64,000 bases of DNA from Sphingobium nicotianae (GTDB lineage Bacteria; Pseudomonadota; Alphaproteobacteria; Sphingomonadales; Sphingomonadaceae): assembly GCF_018603885.1 (NCBI RefSeq), contig NZ_JAHGAW010000001.1, positions 248,001 to 312,000 of the forward strand, read 5' to 3'. Shown piece after piece: positions 1 through 9,444 of this stretch. The notes beneath the pieces are model-generated. The model saw only the letters and a list, made by a program, of their open reading frames with translations, had not been told where the DNA came from and did not search any database. Within the stretch, counting starts at the first letter, position 1. Every line of letters begins with the position of its first letter. Both the position numbers and the translations under genes were made by a program.

Positions 1-1
1 G

Positions 2-421
2 CCGGAAGAGCAAATCCGCTTCCACATGTGCTGGGGATCGGGCCATCGCCCGCACGTCCACGACATCGAGTTTAAGCATATCGTCGACAAGTTGCTGCAG
101 GTGAACGCGCAGGCTTATTCATTCGAAGCCTCGAACCCGCGTCATGCGCATGAATATCATGTGTTCGAGGATGTGAAGCTGCCCGACGGCAAGATCATCG
201 TGCCGGGCGTGGTCGGGCACTACACCGATCTGGTCGAGCATCCCGAACTGGTCGCCGAGCGCCTCGTCAACTTCGCCAAGCTGGTCGGCATGGAAAATGT
301 CCACGCGGGCACCGATTGTGGCATCGGCTCGCGCGTCGGTCATGAAGAGATCGTCTGGGCGAAGCTCAAGGCCATGTCCGAAGGCTGCCGCATCGCCGGA
401 AAAAGGATGAAGGGCAAGTAA
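2..421 (+). CDS. MetE-like zinc-dependent methyltransferase, C-terminal part (cut by window start)
   Basis: The reading frame enters from the left edge and ends at TAA 419-421, so only about the last 139 residues are present. They match the C-terminal barrel of the cobalamin-independent methionine synthase (MetE) family, which moves a methyl or alkyl group to a thiol held on zinc. The expected zinc ligands are visible: His-x-Cys in FHMCWGSGH, Glu in SFEASN, and Cys in TDCGIGS. The missing N-terminal part decides whether this is true MetE or a shorter MetE-like paralogue of about 370 residues. Because the spacing between ligands is short and the folate-domain sequence is not visible, I favour the shorter paralogue, as inference only. 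Confidence 0.8.
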   Translation, partial: PEEQIRFHMCWGSGHRPHVHDIEFKHIVDKLLQVNAQAYSFEASNPRHAHEYHVFEDVKLPDGKIIVPGVVGHYTDLVEHPELVAERLVNFAKLVGMENVHAGTDCGIGSRVGHEEIVWAKLKAMSEGCRIAGKRMKGK

Positions 422-520
422 GGCTCGACGTTTGTCGGGTTGGACGCGCAAGTCGAGAAGCGTGGATATATTCTGCGTGTCTCGACTTGAGCGACGAACA
501 GCGCATCGCCATGGGCATTT

Positions 521-540
521 GCCCCTCGCCCGCGAGGGGC
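521..540. terminator. GC-rich hairpin between convergent genes
   Basis: Perfect 8-bp inverted repeat GCCCCTCG / CGAGGGGC around a 4-base loop. It sits between the end of the MetE-like gene and the end of the small minus-strand gene at 548. There is no clear T-run on either side, so a terminator role is inferred from position. A second, longer-looped inverted repeat (AAGTCGAGA / TCTCGACTT, 450-488) lies just upstream. Confidence 0.35.
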
Positions 541-547
541 GGCCAAT

Positions 548-760
548 TTAGCTCGGCCTAGCGATCATGAATGCGGTCACCATGTGGTCTTCGCCGGCGG
601 CCTTATAGACGATCGTGCGTCCCTTCGAGGAGGGCCACATGTCGCCGCGCAAGCTGATGACCGAACAATGCCATGCATCGGCGGCCTGCTTGATCTCGGC
701 CCACCAGCTGACTTCATTCCGTCCCGGCTTCATCGTGCAAGCGATGGTTTCCGATCTCAT
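548..760 (-). CDS. small hypothetical protein, 70 aa
   Basis: An ATG at 760 is preceded by GGGAG five bases upstream, a good ribosome binding site, and the frame closes at 548. The protein is soluble-looking, with two tryptophan-containing patches (EVSWWAEIKQAADAW and GDMWPSSKG) and no signal peptide or membrane segment. I do not recognise the family. The Trp-rich start and single compact length suggest a small folded protein rather than a random frame, but the opposite strand is also open here, so some doubt remains. It stands alone between the MetE-like gene and tRNA-Pro. Confidence 0.55.
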   Translation of the reverse strand: MRSETIACTMKPGRNEVSWWAEIKQAADAWHCSVISLRGDMWPSSKGRTIVYKAAGEDHMVTAFMIARPS

Positions 761-887
761 TTGTCGCTCCCGATCCGCGGACTATCCGCGCCGTGGCGCG
801 CGACTGACCCAACCCGGCGCGATGAGGCGCTTGACGGGTCAATAACGGCTTATTGCCGTCCAGCGATCTAAGAAAAATGAACGGAAT

Positions 888-964
<77 letters not shown>

Positions 965-1127
965 ACGGTCGCCCGCTTAACCGAGCGGAGCGTAGACGGC
1001 AATCTCGCTGATCGAAAGATCGATCAGAAATGACGATGCCGACATGATTATTAGGCCAGACATGATAAGGGCGGCGCCACAATGCGGCACCGCCCTATCA
1101 GGTTGCCCGGCCGAAGCCAGTCAGCAA

Positions 1128-1340
1128 TTACTTCGCAGCGTTCGTCGCGTTGGCCATCGCGTTGGTCGCGTTGGCAGCGTTGTCGATCGCATTCGCGGCA
1201 TTGTCGGTCGCGTTGGCGGCGTTCGCCACTTCGTTCACGACGACTTCGTTAGCCGCATTGTTCGTAGCCGCCGGCTTCTCGCCGCACGCAGCCAGGGTCA
1301 TCAGCGCAGCAGCGGCGCATGCCACAGCAAACTTCTTCAT
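1128..1340 (-). CDS. small Ala/Asn-rich lipoprotein, 70 aa
   Basis: The start at 1340 (MKKFAVACAAA) is chosen because it begins a classical lipoprotein signal: positive MKK, a hydrophobic stretch, then lipobox LAAC with the modified Cys near residue 19. A GGGAG ribosome binding site precedes it. After the lipobox the protein is almost entirely Ala, Asn, Asp, Thr and Met in an irregular repeat built on NAANA and DNAANA units, with a short EVVVNEVAN break. It should be anchored in a membrane by its lipid. I do not recognise the family; the repeat suggests a flexible or helical surface rod. A frame from 1442 exists, but the extra N-terminus would bury the lipobox. Confidence 0.72.
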   Translation of the reverse strand: MKKFAVACAAAALMTLAACGEKPAATNNAANEVVVNEVANAANATDNAANAIDNAANATNAMANATNAAK

Positions 1341-1614
1341 ATTATTTGGCTCCCATAGCAAAGTGCGTGCTCCACTTAAGGGCACGAGCCGCCCAATTAC
1401 CAAGTGGAGCGGGGAAATCAATAGCTTTATCAACTGGACCAATTAGAAATTCGCCGCGATGCAACAAATTTTCAACAGGCGAACAGGCGTTGGAGGCTTG
1501 CGGTCGGCACGAAAATTCCCCGGTCGTGCAGCCGACATTTGCCAAGCGGGGCGGGCTCGGCTAACCGGGCGCGGATTCTCGCACATTCCGCAAGACCCAA
1601 GAGGACCCTTTTCG

Positions 1615-3294
<1,680 letters not shown>

Positions 3295-3307
3295 TTTTCA
3301 GGCGGCC

Positions 3308-3589
3308 TCAGGCCGTCGATCGCTGATCGAATGTCCTGAGGTCGCCCGGCTCTGCATTCTCGACCTCCACCGAATCGACACGCGCGGCGGGCGGCCCCTG
3401 CACAGCCAGCGCCAGGAAATCGGCGACAGCGCCCGCGTCGCCCTGGATCAGCGCCTCGACGTCGCCGTTCAAGCGATTGCACACCCAGCCGGTGAGGCCG
3501 AGGCGCTGGGCGGTCGCCACGCTCCAGCTGCGGTAGAACACGCCCTGAACCCGGCCTCTGATGATCAGATGTCTGGCGAGAATCGTCAT
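3308..3589 (-). CDS. acyP: acylphosphatase
   Basis: This 93-residue protein matches acylphosphatase, which hydrolyses carboxyl-phosphate bonds such as those in acetyl phosphate or carbamoyl phosphate. The signature GRVQGVFYRSW carries the phosphate-binding loop and catalytic Arg, and VCNRLNGDVE carries the catalytic Asn. It starts three bases after the end of the GGCT-like gene and is the last gene of a minus-strand trio with carbonic anhydrase. It runs convergent with ettA, 13 bases away. Confidence 0.93.
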   Translation of the reverse strand: MTILARHLIIRGRVQGVFYRSWSVATAQRLGLTGWVCNRLNGDVEALIQGDAGAVADFLALAVQGPPAARVDSVEVENAEPGDLRTFDQRSTA

Positions 3590-3591
3590 GC

Positions 3592-3975
3592 TCAGCGCGT
3601 CCGCCAGTTCCCCGTCGCGATGATCGGCTTGTTCGTGACCGTTCGATTATATTCATACGCCAGGCCGCGCCTGCCGCTCATCAGCAGGTCGACTTCGATC
3701 CGCCGATACTCCGAACCGGTCGGATTCTCCGGATCGTATAGCTCATAGGCGTCCAACTCCTCGATCAGCCCTGGATCTTCGAAGGAGACAAGTTCGCCAT
3801 GAACCAGCCCGTGTGGACCGGTAACGAGGCCCGGATAATCGCCGAGATGATAGAGCCGGCCGGTCACGCGCTCCTGCCCGTGCCGGTGCACGCGGGTCTC
3901 GAGACCGAGCGCGCGATAGCCGCTCCCCCCACGCATCAGCAAACCATAGACAAACAAAAAGAACGGATCATTCAT
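3592..3975 (-). CDS. gamma-glutamylcyclotransferase-like (AIG2/GGCT) protein
   Basis: The N-terminus FFLFVYGLLMRGG is the YG-x-L substrate-binding loop of the GGCT/AIG2 superfamily. Later GRLYHLGDYPGLV and FEDPGLIEELDAYELYDP with the central acidic residue match the fold, as does the C-terminal YRRIEVDLL strand. These enzymes cyclise gamma-glutamyl compounds to 5-oxoproline, but many bacterial members are uncharacterised, so the substrate is not assigned. The 127-residue length is normal. It overlaps the carbonic anhydrase end by eight bases and leads directly into acyP, so the three are probably co-transcribed. Confidence 0.82.
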   Translation of the reverse strand: MNDPFFLFVYGLLMRGGSGYRALGLETRVHRHGQERVTGRLYHLGDYPGLVTGPHGLVHGELVSFEDPGLIEELDAYELYDPENPTGSEYRRIEVDLLMSGRRGLAYEYNRTVTNKPIIATGNWRTR

Positions 3976-4609
3976 AGGGCTGGAAGGCGTCCGTCGTCTC
4001 GTCGAGCATGTGAAGCACCCCGTCGGATATCGCGAAGAAGGCGCCTTTCAGCGATAAGACGGAGCGGGCTTCCTTTTCCCTTATCCAGGGGAAGGTGCGC
4101 AGGTTCTCGAGGCTGACCTTGACCGCCGCCTGTTCCATCGCCCGGCCGGCGATCCGGCCCTGATCCGTGCCGTACCGCGCCACCACCTCGCCCCGCGCAT
4201 CGTCGAGCATCGAAATCCAGCTCGCGATGAAGCCGCCTTCGCCGATCGGCGCGTCGTGCAGTTCCCGGGTCAGCGCCGCCTTGCAGCCGCCGCACAGGCC
4301 ATGGCCCATGACGACGATCTCTTCGACGCCGAGCACCTGGACGGCGAACTCGACCGCCGCCGACACGCCGTGGCGCCCGGGATTCGTCTCGTAGGGCGGC
4401 ACCAAAGCGGCGACGTTGCGCACCACGAAGATCTCGCCCGGATTGGTGTCGAAGATCTGCGCCGGCTCGACCCGGCTGTCCGAACAGGCGATGATCATGA
4501 CGCGCGGGCTCTGGCCATCGGCCAGTTCGTCCCAGCGCGCGCGTTGATTGGCCCAGCCGGTTTCGCGGAACCGGCGATAGCCGTCGAGCATGTCTGTGAA
4601 TGTCACCAT
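3968..4609 (-). CDS. beta-class carbonic anhydrase
   Basis: This 213-residue protein interconverts carbon dioxide and bicarbonate. The beta-class zinc site is complete: ACSDSR supplies Cys plus the Asp/Arg dyad, and GHGLCGGC supplies His and the second Cys. I chose ATG 4609 (MVTFTDMLDGY) because it gives the family length; an upstream frame to 4675 would add 22 residues unlike the family and run into lipA's start region. The ribosome binding site is weak. It is first in a trio with the GGCT-like gene and acyP, and divergent from lipA 69 bases away. Confidence 0.92.
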   Translation of the reverse strand: MVTFTDMLDGYRRFRETGWANQRARWDELADGQSPRVMIIACSDSRVEPAQIFDTNPGEIFVVRNVAALVPPYETNPGRHGVSAAVEFAVQVLGVEEIVVMGHGLCGGCKAALTRELHDAPIGEGGFIASWISMLDDARGEVVARYGTDQGRIAGRAMEQAAVKVSLENLRTFPWIREKEARSVLSLKGAFFAISDGVLHMLDETTDAFQPYE

Positions 4610-4678
4610 GATAGGGATTTCGTCTGACGATTTTCCTCGGGGCTGGCAACTGCGCACTGCCAGCGCTATCTGCACCTC

Positions 4679-5611
4679 ATGAACGACCTGTCATCCGAGC
4701 CGCGCGGGCTCAATCCGCGCAAGCCCGACTGGATCCGCGTCAAGGCGCCCGTCAGCAAGGGGTATGAGGCGACTCGCAAGCTGATGCGCGACAAGGGCCT
4801 CGCCACCGTCTGCGAGGAAGCGGCCTGCCCCAACATCGGCGAGTGCTGGACCAGGAAGCACGCAACGGTGATGATCCTGGGCGATACTTGCACCCGCGCC
4901 TGCGCCTTCTGCAACGTCAAGACCGGCATGCCGCGCCCCGTCGACCCGCGCGAGCCGCAGAATCTCGCCGATGCCTGCGCGGAGATGGGCCTGGAGCATA
5001 TCGTCGTGACCTCGGTCGATCGTGACGATCTGCCGGACGGTGGTGCACGCCAGTTCGTCAAGGTGATCGAGGCGCTGCGCAAGACCACGCCGGCCACGAC
5101 GATCGAAATCCTCACGCCCGACTTCCGCAACAAGCATGAGGCCGCCGTCGAGGCGATCGTCGCGGCCCGGCCGGACGTCTATAATCACAATCTGGAGACG
5201 GTGCCCAGGCTCTACCCGACCATCCGCCCCGGCGCGCGCTATTATGCCTCGCTGCGCCTGCTGGAAATGGTCAAGCGGCTCGATCCCTCCATCTTCACCA
5301 AGTCGGGCATCATGCTCGGCCTGGGGGAGGAGCGACTCGAAGTGCATCAGGTGATGGACGACATGCGCTCGGCCGATGTCGACTTTCTCACGATGGGCCA
5401 ATATCTGCGCCCGACGCCCAAACATGCCGCCGTGCAGGAGTTCGTCACGCCGCAGGGCTTCAAGGCCTATGGCTCGATCGCACGGGCCAAGGGCTTCCTG
5501 CAGGTCGCCTCCAGCCCGCTGACCCGCTCCAGCTATCACGCAGGCGAGGATTTCGCGCAGATGCGCGCAGCGCGGGAGGCTGCGCTGGCGAAGTCCGCCG
5601 CGAAGGTCTGA
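4679..5611 (+). CDS. lipA: lipoyl synthase
   Basis: Radical-SAM enzyme that inserts two sulfurs into protein-bound octanoyl groups to make the lipoyl cofactor of 2-oxoacid dehydrogenases and the glycine cleavage system. Both cluster motifs are present: the auxiliary C-x4-C-x5-C in [12 protein letters not shown] and the radical-SAM C-x3-C-x2-C in CTRACAFC. The C-terminal RSSYHAG motif, which ligates the auxiliary cluster, is intact. Length is 310 residues, normal. The stop overlaps the start of the next gene (TGATG), so lipA and the COQ10-like gene are translationally coupled. Confidence 0.97.
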   Translation: MNDLSSEPRGLNPRKPDWIRVKAPVSKGYEATRKLMRDKGLATVCEEAACPNIGECWTRKHATVMILGDTCTRACAFCNVKTGMPRPVDPREPQNLADACAEMGLEHIVVTSVDRDDLPDGGARQFVKVIEALRKTTPATTIEILTPDFRNKHEAAVEAIVAARPDVYNHNLETVPRLYPTIRPGARYYASLRLLEMVKRLDPSIFTKSGIMLGLGEERLEVHQVMDDMRSADVDFLTMGQYLRPTPKHAAVQEFVTPQGFKAYGSIARAKGFLQVASSPLTRSSYHAGEDFAQMRAAREAALAKSAAKV

Positions 5612-6087
5612 TGCCCAAGCACGCCGAGACGCGCCGGCTGCCTTACACGCCAGAGCAGATGTTCGATCTCGTGGCGGATGTCGCGGCCTATCCGCAATTC
5701 CTGCCCTGGGTGAGCGCGATCCGCATCCGCTCGGATAGCGAGAGCGAGATGCTCGCCGACATGATCGTCGGCTTCAAGAGTCTGCGCGAGACCTTCACCT
5801 CGCGCGTGGTCAAGCAGCGCCCGGCCCATGTTCATGTCGATTATATCGACGGGCCGCTCAAGCATCTCAGCAATGACTGGCGCTTCCGTGACGACGGGAC
5901 AGGGGGCGTGCTGATCGATTTCGAAGTCGATTTCGCCTTCAAGAATCGCGTGTTCGAGATGATCGCCGGCCAGATGTTCCATCGCGCCTTGCGCAAGATG
6001 ATCGGCGCGTTCGAGGAGCGCGCCGCCTTACTCTATGCGTCGGGCACTTCCGGCAGCAGCAATTCCAGCGCGCAAAGCGCTGCCTGA
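5611..6087 (+). CDS. COQ10-like START-domain ubiquinone-binding protein (RatA/COQ10 family)
   Basis: A 158-residue single SRPBCC/START domain. The start PYTPEQMFDLVADVAAYPQFLPWV is the hallmark of the COQ10/RatA family (quoted in part: AAYPQFLPWV). Mitochondrial COQ10 binds ubiquinone and supports electron transfer, while the E. coli member RatA was described as a translation inhibitor. In an alphaproteobacterium next to lipA the COQ10 role is more likely. The last ~20 residues are Ser/Ala-rich and are encoded where the gene overlaps the convergent pncC by 55 bases. Confidence 0.88.
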   Translation: MPKHAETRRLPYTPEQMFDLVADVAAYPQFLPWVSAIRIRSDSESEMLADMIVGFKSLRETFTSRVVKQRPAHVHVDYIDGPLKHLSNDWRFRDDGTGGVLIDFEVDFAFKNRVFEMIAGQMFHRALRKMIGAFEERAALLYASGTSGSSNSSAQSAA

Positions 6088-6569
6088 AGGCGAATCTTCG
6101 CTCGGCCTTCATTGTCGAACCGGCGCAGGTCCGCCACGACATTCTCGCTGTCACAGTCCTGCTCGGCCCGCGCGAAGACGACGGTGCCGACCGGCTTCAT
6201 CTCCGATCCGCCGTCCGGCCCGGCGATGCCCGTGATCGAGACGGCGATGTCCGCGCCGCTGCGCTTGAGCGCACCTTGCGCCATGGCCCAGGCGGTGGCG
6301 ATGGAGACCGCGCCGAACGTATCGAGCACATCCTCGCTGACGCCAAGCAATGCCATCTTCTGCGCGTTGGAATAAGTGACGATGCCGGCCTCGAACACCG
6401 CTGAGGATCCGGGAATTTCGGTGAGCGCGGCGGAGACGAGGCCGCCCGTGCAGCTCTCGGCAACGACGATGCGCCGCCCGATCGCCTTGTTGGCCTCGAT
6501 CACCCGGCGCGCGAGCGACACCAGCTCCTCGGGCAACAGCACCGTCCCGGCGTTTTCGACCTCGGTCAT
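6033..6569 (-). CDS. pncC: nicotinamide-nucleotide amidohydrolase (CinA C-terminal domain family)
   Basis: Standalone CinA C-terminal domain, which deamidates NMN to NaMN in pyridine-nucleotide recycling. Motifs seen: VVAESCTGGLVSAALTEIPG, containing the catalytic Ser region, then FGAVSIATAWAMAQGAL and SITGIAGPDGG. I chose ATG 6569 (MTEVENAG) with GGAGCCGAC upstream, giving 178 residues; the frame extends to 6683, but the added residues do not match the family. It lies downstream of ispDF on the same strand and overlaps the convergent COQ10-like gene by 55 bases. Confidence 0.88.
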   Translation of the reverse strand: MTEVENAGTVLLPEELVSLARRVIEANKAIGRRIVVAESCTGGLVSAALTEIPGSSAVFEAGIVTYSNAQKMALLGVSEDVLDTFGAVSIATAWAMAQGALKRSGADIAVSITGIAGPDGGSEMKPVGTVVFARAEQDCDSENVVADLRRFDNEGRAKIRLQAALCALELLLPEVPDA

Positions 6570-6740
6570 GTCGGCTCCATGAGCCGATCCGCGCCAAAAG
6601 CCAATGGCATTTATGCTGCCACACGCCGGGCCGGCGGGGATGTTGTCCGGCGACAGGCTATCCCTGATCATCTCGCAACACATGTCGCGTCACCGCGCCG
6701 CTCGTGCCGCGCGGAAATGGTGTAGGGAGCGGACCCGCCA

Positions 6741-6770
6741 GTTCCTCCCCAAGCTTGCTTGGGGAGGAAC
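6741..6770. repeat. perfect 14-bp inverted repeat between ispDF and pncC
   Basis: Arms GTTCCTCCCCAAGC and GCTTGGGGAGGAAC flank a 2-base centre. It lies in the 250-base gap between ispDF and pncC (both minus strand). There is no T-run, so it could be a terminator-like hairpin, a processing site or a repeat copy. Nothing else is visible in this gap beyond a pncC ribosome binding site. Confidence 0.6.
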
Positions 6771-6820
6771 GAAAAGACGACAATCTTGTCGCATCTCCAA
6801 TCCACTTTCCGGGTCCGAGC

Positions 6821-8002
6821 CTATTTCCTCTCCGGCAAGCTGATCGTCGCCACCGCCTGCGCCGCGATCCCTTCGCCCCGGCCGGTGAGGCCCAGCCGTT
6901 CCGTTGTCGTCGCCTTGACGCTCACCCGGTCCTCCGGCAATCCCATGAGTTCCGCCAGTCGCGCGCGCATGGCGTCGCGGTGCGGGCCGATCTTCGGCGC
7001 CTCGCAGATGATGGTGAGATCGGCATGGTCGATCCGGCCGCCCCGTGCCCGTACCCGTTCGACGGCGAAGGCAAGGAACTGCGCCGAGCGCGCCCCGCGC
7101 CATTGCGGATCGCTCGGCGGGAAATGGCTGCCAATGTCCCCCTCCGCCAGTGCGCCGAGCAGGGCATCGACCAGCGCATGGATCGCCACGTCGGCATCGC
7201 TGTGGCCGAAAAGGCCATGGCTGTGCGGGATCTGCACGCCGCCGAGCCACAAGTCCTCGCCGGCGACGAGGCGATGCACGTCGAACCCGAGACCAACGCG
7301 CACGCTCATCGCCGCGCCAAGCTGCCGTTCCATCCGCTCATGGTCTCCGGGATAGGTGATCTTATCGAGACGCGGGTCGCCCTCAACCAGCGCGATGTCA
7401 TGGCCGAGCGCGCGGAGCATCTGCGCATCGTCGGTCGGCTCATCCGGCGCCGACCAGTCCCGGTGCGCCGTGAGGATCGCCGGGAAGTCGAAAGCCTGCG
7501 GCGTCTGCACCCGGCGCAGCGGCGCGCGATCGACGGTATCCCCGGACAGGCCGTCCTGATCCGTGATCAGCGTATCGGCCACCGGCAGCACCGGCATCGT
7601 ACCGGCCGCACCGGCCTCCAGCGCCGCGATCAGCCGGTTGATCACGGAGGAGGGGAGACCGGGTCGGGCGCTGTCATGGACAAGCACGTGGCTGGGCGTG
7701 GAATCACCTGCGGCCAACGCCTCCAGCGCATTGCGGACGGAGAGGCGGCGCGTTTCGCCGCCTTCGACGATCGTCAGCCCCTTCGCGTCGGCGCCGAGCA
7801 GCGTGCGCGCTTCATCAATTCCGCCAGGCGGCACGACCAAGACGACCCTGTCGATCCGGTCATGACGTCGCATAGCCTCGATCGAGTGCGCGAGGACCGG
7901 CTGTCCGCCGAGCAGCCGAAACTGCTTGGGGCTGCCGGCCCCGCTGCGCGAGCCCCTCCCGGCGGCAAGGACGATCGCGGCGAGTGACGAAACCATGGAC
8001 AT
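6821..8002 (-). CDS. ispDF: bifunctional IspD/IspF (MEP cytidylyltransferase / MEcPP synthase)
   Basis: One 393-residue chain carries two isoprenoid-pathway enzymes. Residues 1 to about 230 are IspD: AAIVLAAGRGSRSGAG and PKQF form the CTP-binding loop, with VHDSARP and TPQAF downstream. From about 231 the IspF domain begins with GLGFDVHRLVAG and continues with the metal-binding GHSDADV and the ATTTERLG motif. The fusion is common in alphaproteobacteria. It catalyses steps 3 and 5 of the MEP pathway to IPP and DMAPP. Divergent from dusB across a 397-base gap. Confidence 0.96.
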   Translation of the reverse strand: MSMVSSLAAIVLAAGRGSRSGAGSPKQFRLLGGQPVLAHSIEAMRRHDRIDRVVLVVPPGGIDEARTLLGADAKGLTIVEGGETRRLSVRNALEALAAGDSTPSHVLVHDSARPGLPSSVINRLIAALEAGAAGTMPVLPVADTLITDQDGLSGDTVDRAPLRRVQTPQAFDFPAILTAHRDWSAPDEPTDDAQMLRALGHDIALVEGDPRLDKITYPGDHERMERQLGAAMSVRVGLGFDVHRLVAGEDLWLGGVQIPHSHGLFGHSDADVAIHALVDALLGALAEGDIGSHFPPSDPQWRGARSAQFLAFAVERVRARGGRIDHADLTIICEAPKIGPHRDAMRARLAELMGLPEDRVSVKATTTERLGLTGRGEGIAAQAVATISLPERK

Positions 8003-8399
8003 GACATGCGCTTAGAAGCTGCGCTCGCGTGGCGAAAGCGCAATGTGACTGTCCTATCCGGCTCGCGCCATGGCATGATCCCCGAGCGACGCTCGCCGCC
8101 CACCGCTCTTTGATGCCGTGAACCTTCTGTCCGATCCAAGCCGTCCTGCGCGCTAGGAGCGGACTTTTACATCATGCCATGCGTCACACGTGCGATGTTC
8201 CTGAAGTTTCATCCGCTATTTCCCGGAAAACCGTCATTTCGTTGAATCGAAACCTCATCCGTGACCCTTTACCAACTCTCTTTTCGCTCGCAATCCGTCC
8301 CAAAGAGGCGACACAGGGCACGGATTGCCGCTCCGGCGAACCTTGCGGCTCCCCTCCATTCGCGCTAAGGGCTGCCTGTTTTTTAGGCACCAGAAGATC
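8003..8399. other. 397-base intergenic region between ispDF and dusB
   Basis: This stretch must hold the divergent promoters of ispDF and of the dusB-ntr block. I see no convincing coding frame with a ribosome binding site. I looked for the sigma-54 GG-N10-GC signature: the best lookalike, near 8320, has the wrong spacing. A short TGCCT / AGGCA hairpin with a T6 loop at about 8372-8388 lies just before dusB. Confidence 0.5.
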
Positions 8400-9428
8400 A
8401 TGACATTGCTCAAGCCCATCCAGATCGGCCCGGTCACGGTCGACATGCCGGTCGTTCTCGCGCCGATGACGGGCGTCACCGACATGCCGTTCCGCACGCT
8501 GGTGCGCCGTTACGGTTCGGGCCTCAACGTGACCGAGATGATCGCCTCGCCGGCGATGATCCGCGAGACGCGCCAGTCGCTGCAGAAGGCGGCCTGGCAT
8601 CCGCTGGAGGAGCCGGTCTCGCTCCAGCTCGCCGGCTGCCAACCCACCGAGATGGCCGAGGCCGCCAAGCTCAATGCCGATCGCGGTGCGGCGATCATCG
8701 ACATCAACATGGGCTGCCCGGTCAAGAAGGTGGTCAATGGCGATGCCGGATCGGCGCTGATGCGTGACCTGCCGCTCGCCGCCAGCCTGATCAAGGCGAC
8801 GGTCGAGGCGGTCGACGTGCCGGTCACGGTCAAGATGCGCATGGGCTGGTGCCATGAGAGCCTCAACGCGCCCGAGCTTGCCCGCATCGCCGAGGATCTC
8901 GGCGCGAAGATGATCACGGTCCACGGCCGCACCCGCAACCAGATGTACAAAGGCGCGGCCGACTGGGCTTTCGTTGCGAAGGTCAAGGCGGCGGTGAAGC
9001 TGCCCGTCATCGTCAATGGCGACATCTGCTCGATCGAAGATGCCAAGACCGCGCTTGCCCAGAGCGGCGCGGACGGCGTGATGATCGGCCGCGGCGCCTA
9101 TGGCAAGCCATGGCTGCTCGGCCAGGTGATGGAAGCGCTATCCACCGGCATCGTGCGCGCCGATCCGGATATCGGCGAGCAATATGCCGTCATTATCGAG
9201 CATTATCGCGCGATGCTCGACCATTATGGCGAACTGACCGGGGTCAACATGGCCCGCAAGCATCTCGGCTGGTACACCAAGGGCCTGCCGGGCTCGGCCG
9301 AGTTCCGCAACGCCGTCAATCAGGTGCCGGCGGCGGGCAAGGTGATCGACATGCTGGCGCGCTTCTACGAGCCATTCCTGAACCGGCCCGAGCTGGCGGA
9401 GCGGGACACGATCCGCGACGCCGCCTGA
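8400..9428 (+). CDS. dusB: tRNA-dihydrouridine synthase DusB (NifR3)
   Basis: FMN enzyme that reduces specific uridines in tRNA to dihydrouridine. Family motifs: [12 protein letters not shown] at the N-terminus, [20 protein letters not shown] with the catalytic Cys, VKMRMGW, and TVHGRTR. I use ATG 8400 ([10 protein letters not shown]), giving 342 residues; the frame extends to 8325, but those residues are unlike the family. In alphaproteobacteria this gene (once called nifR3) heads the ntrBC operon, as here, with ntrB beginning 16 bases after its stop. Confidence 0.95.
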   Translation: MTLLKPIQIGPVTVDMPVVLAPMTGVTDMPFRTLVRRYGSGLNVTEMIASPAMIRETRQSLQKAAWHPLEEPVSLQLAGCQPTEMAEAAKLNADRGAAIIDINMGCPVKKVVNGDAGSALMRDLPLAASLIKATVEAVDVPVTVKMRMGWCHESLNAPELARIAEDLGAKMITVHGRTRNQMYKGAADWAFVAKVKAAVKLPVIVNGDICSIEDAKTALAQSGADGVMIGRGAYGKPWLLGQVMEALSTGIVRADPDIGEQYAVIIEHYRAMLDHYGELTGVNMARKHLGWYTKGLPGSAEFRNAVNQVPAAGKVIDMLARFYEPFLNRPELAERDTIRDAA

Positions 9429-9444
9429 GCCGGGGAGAGGCGCC

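Noticed and set aside
8310..8345. Sigma-54 promoter before dusB
   Set aside because: GGCAC and TTGCC are present, but the GG to GC spacing is eight bases rather than ten.
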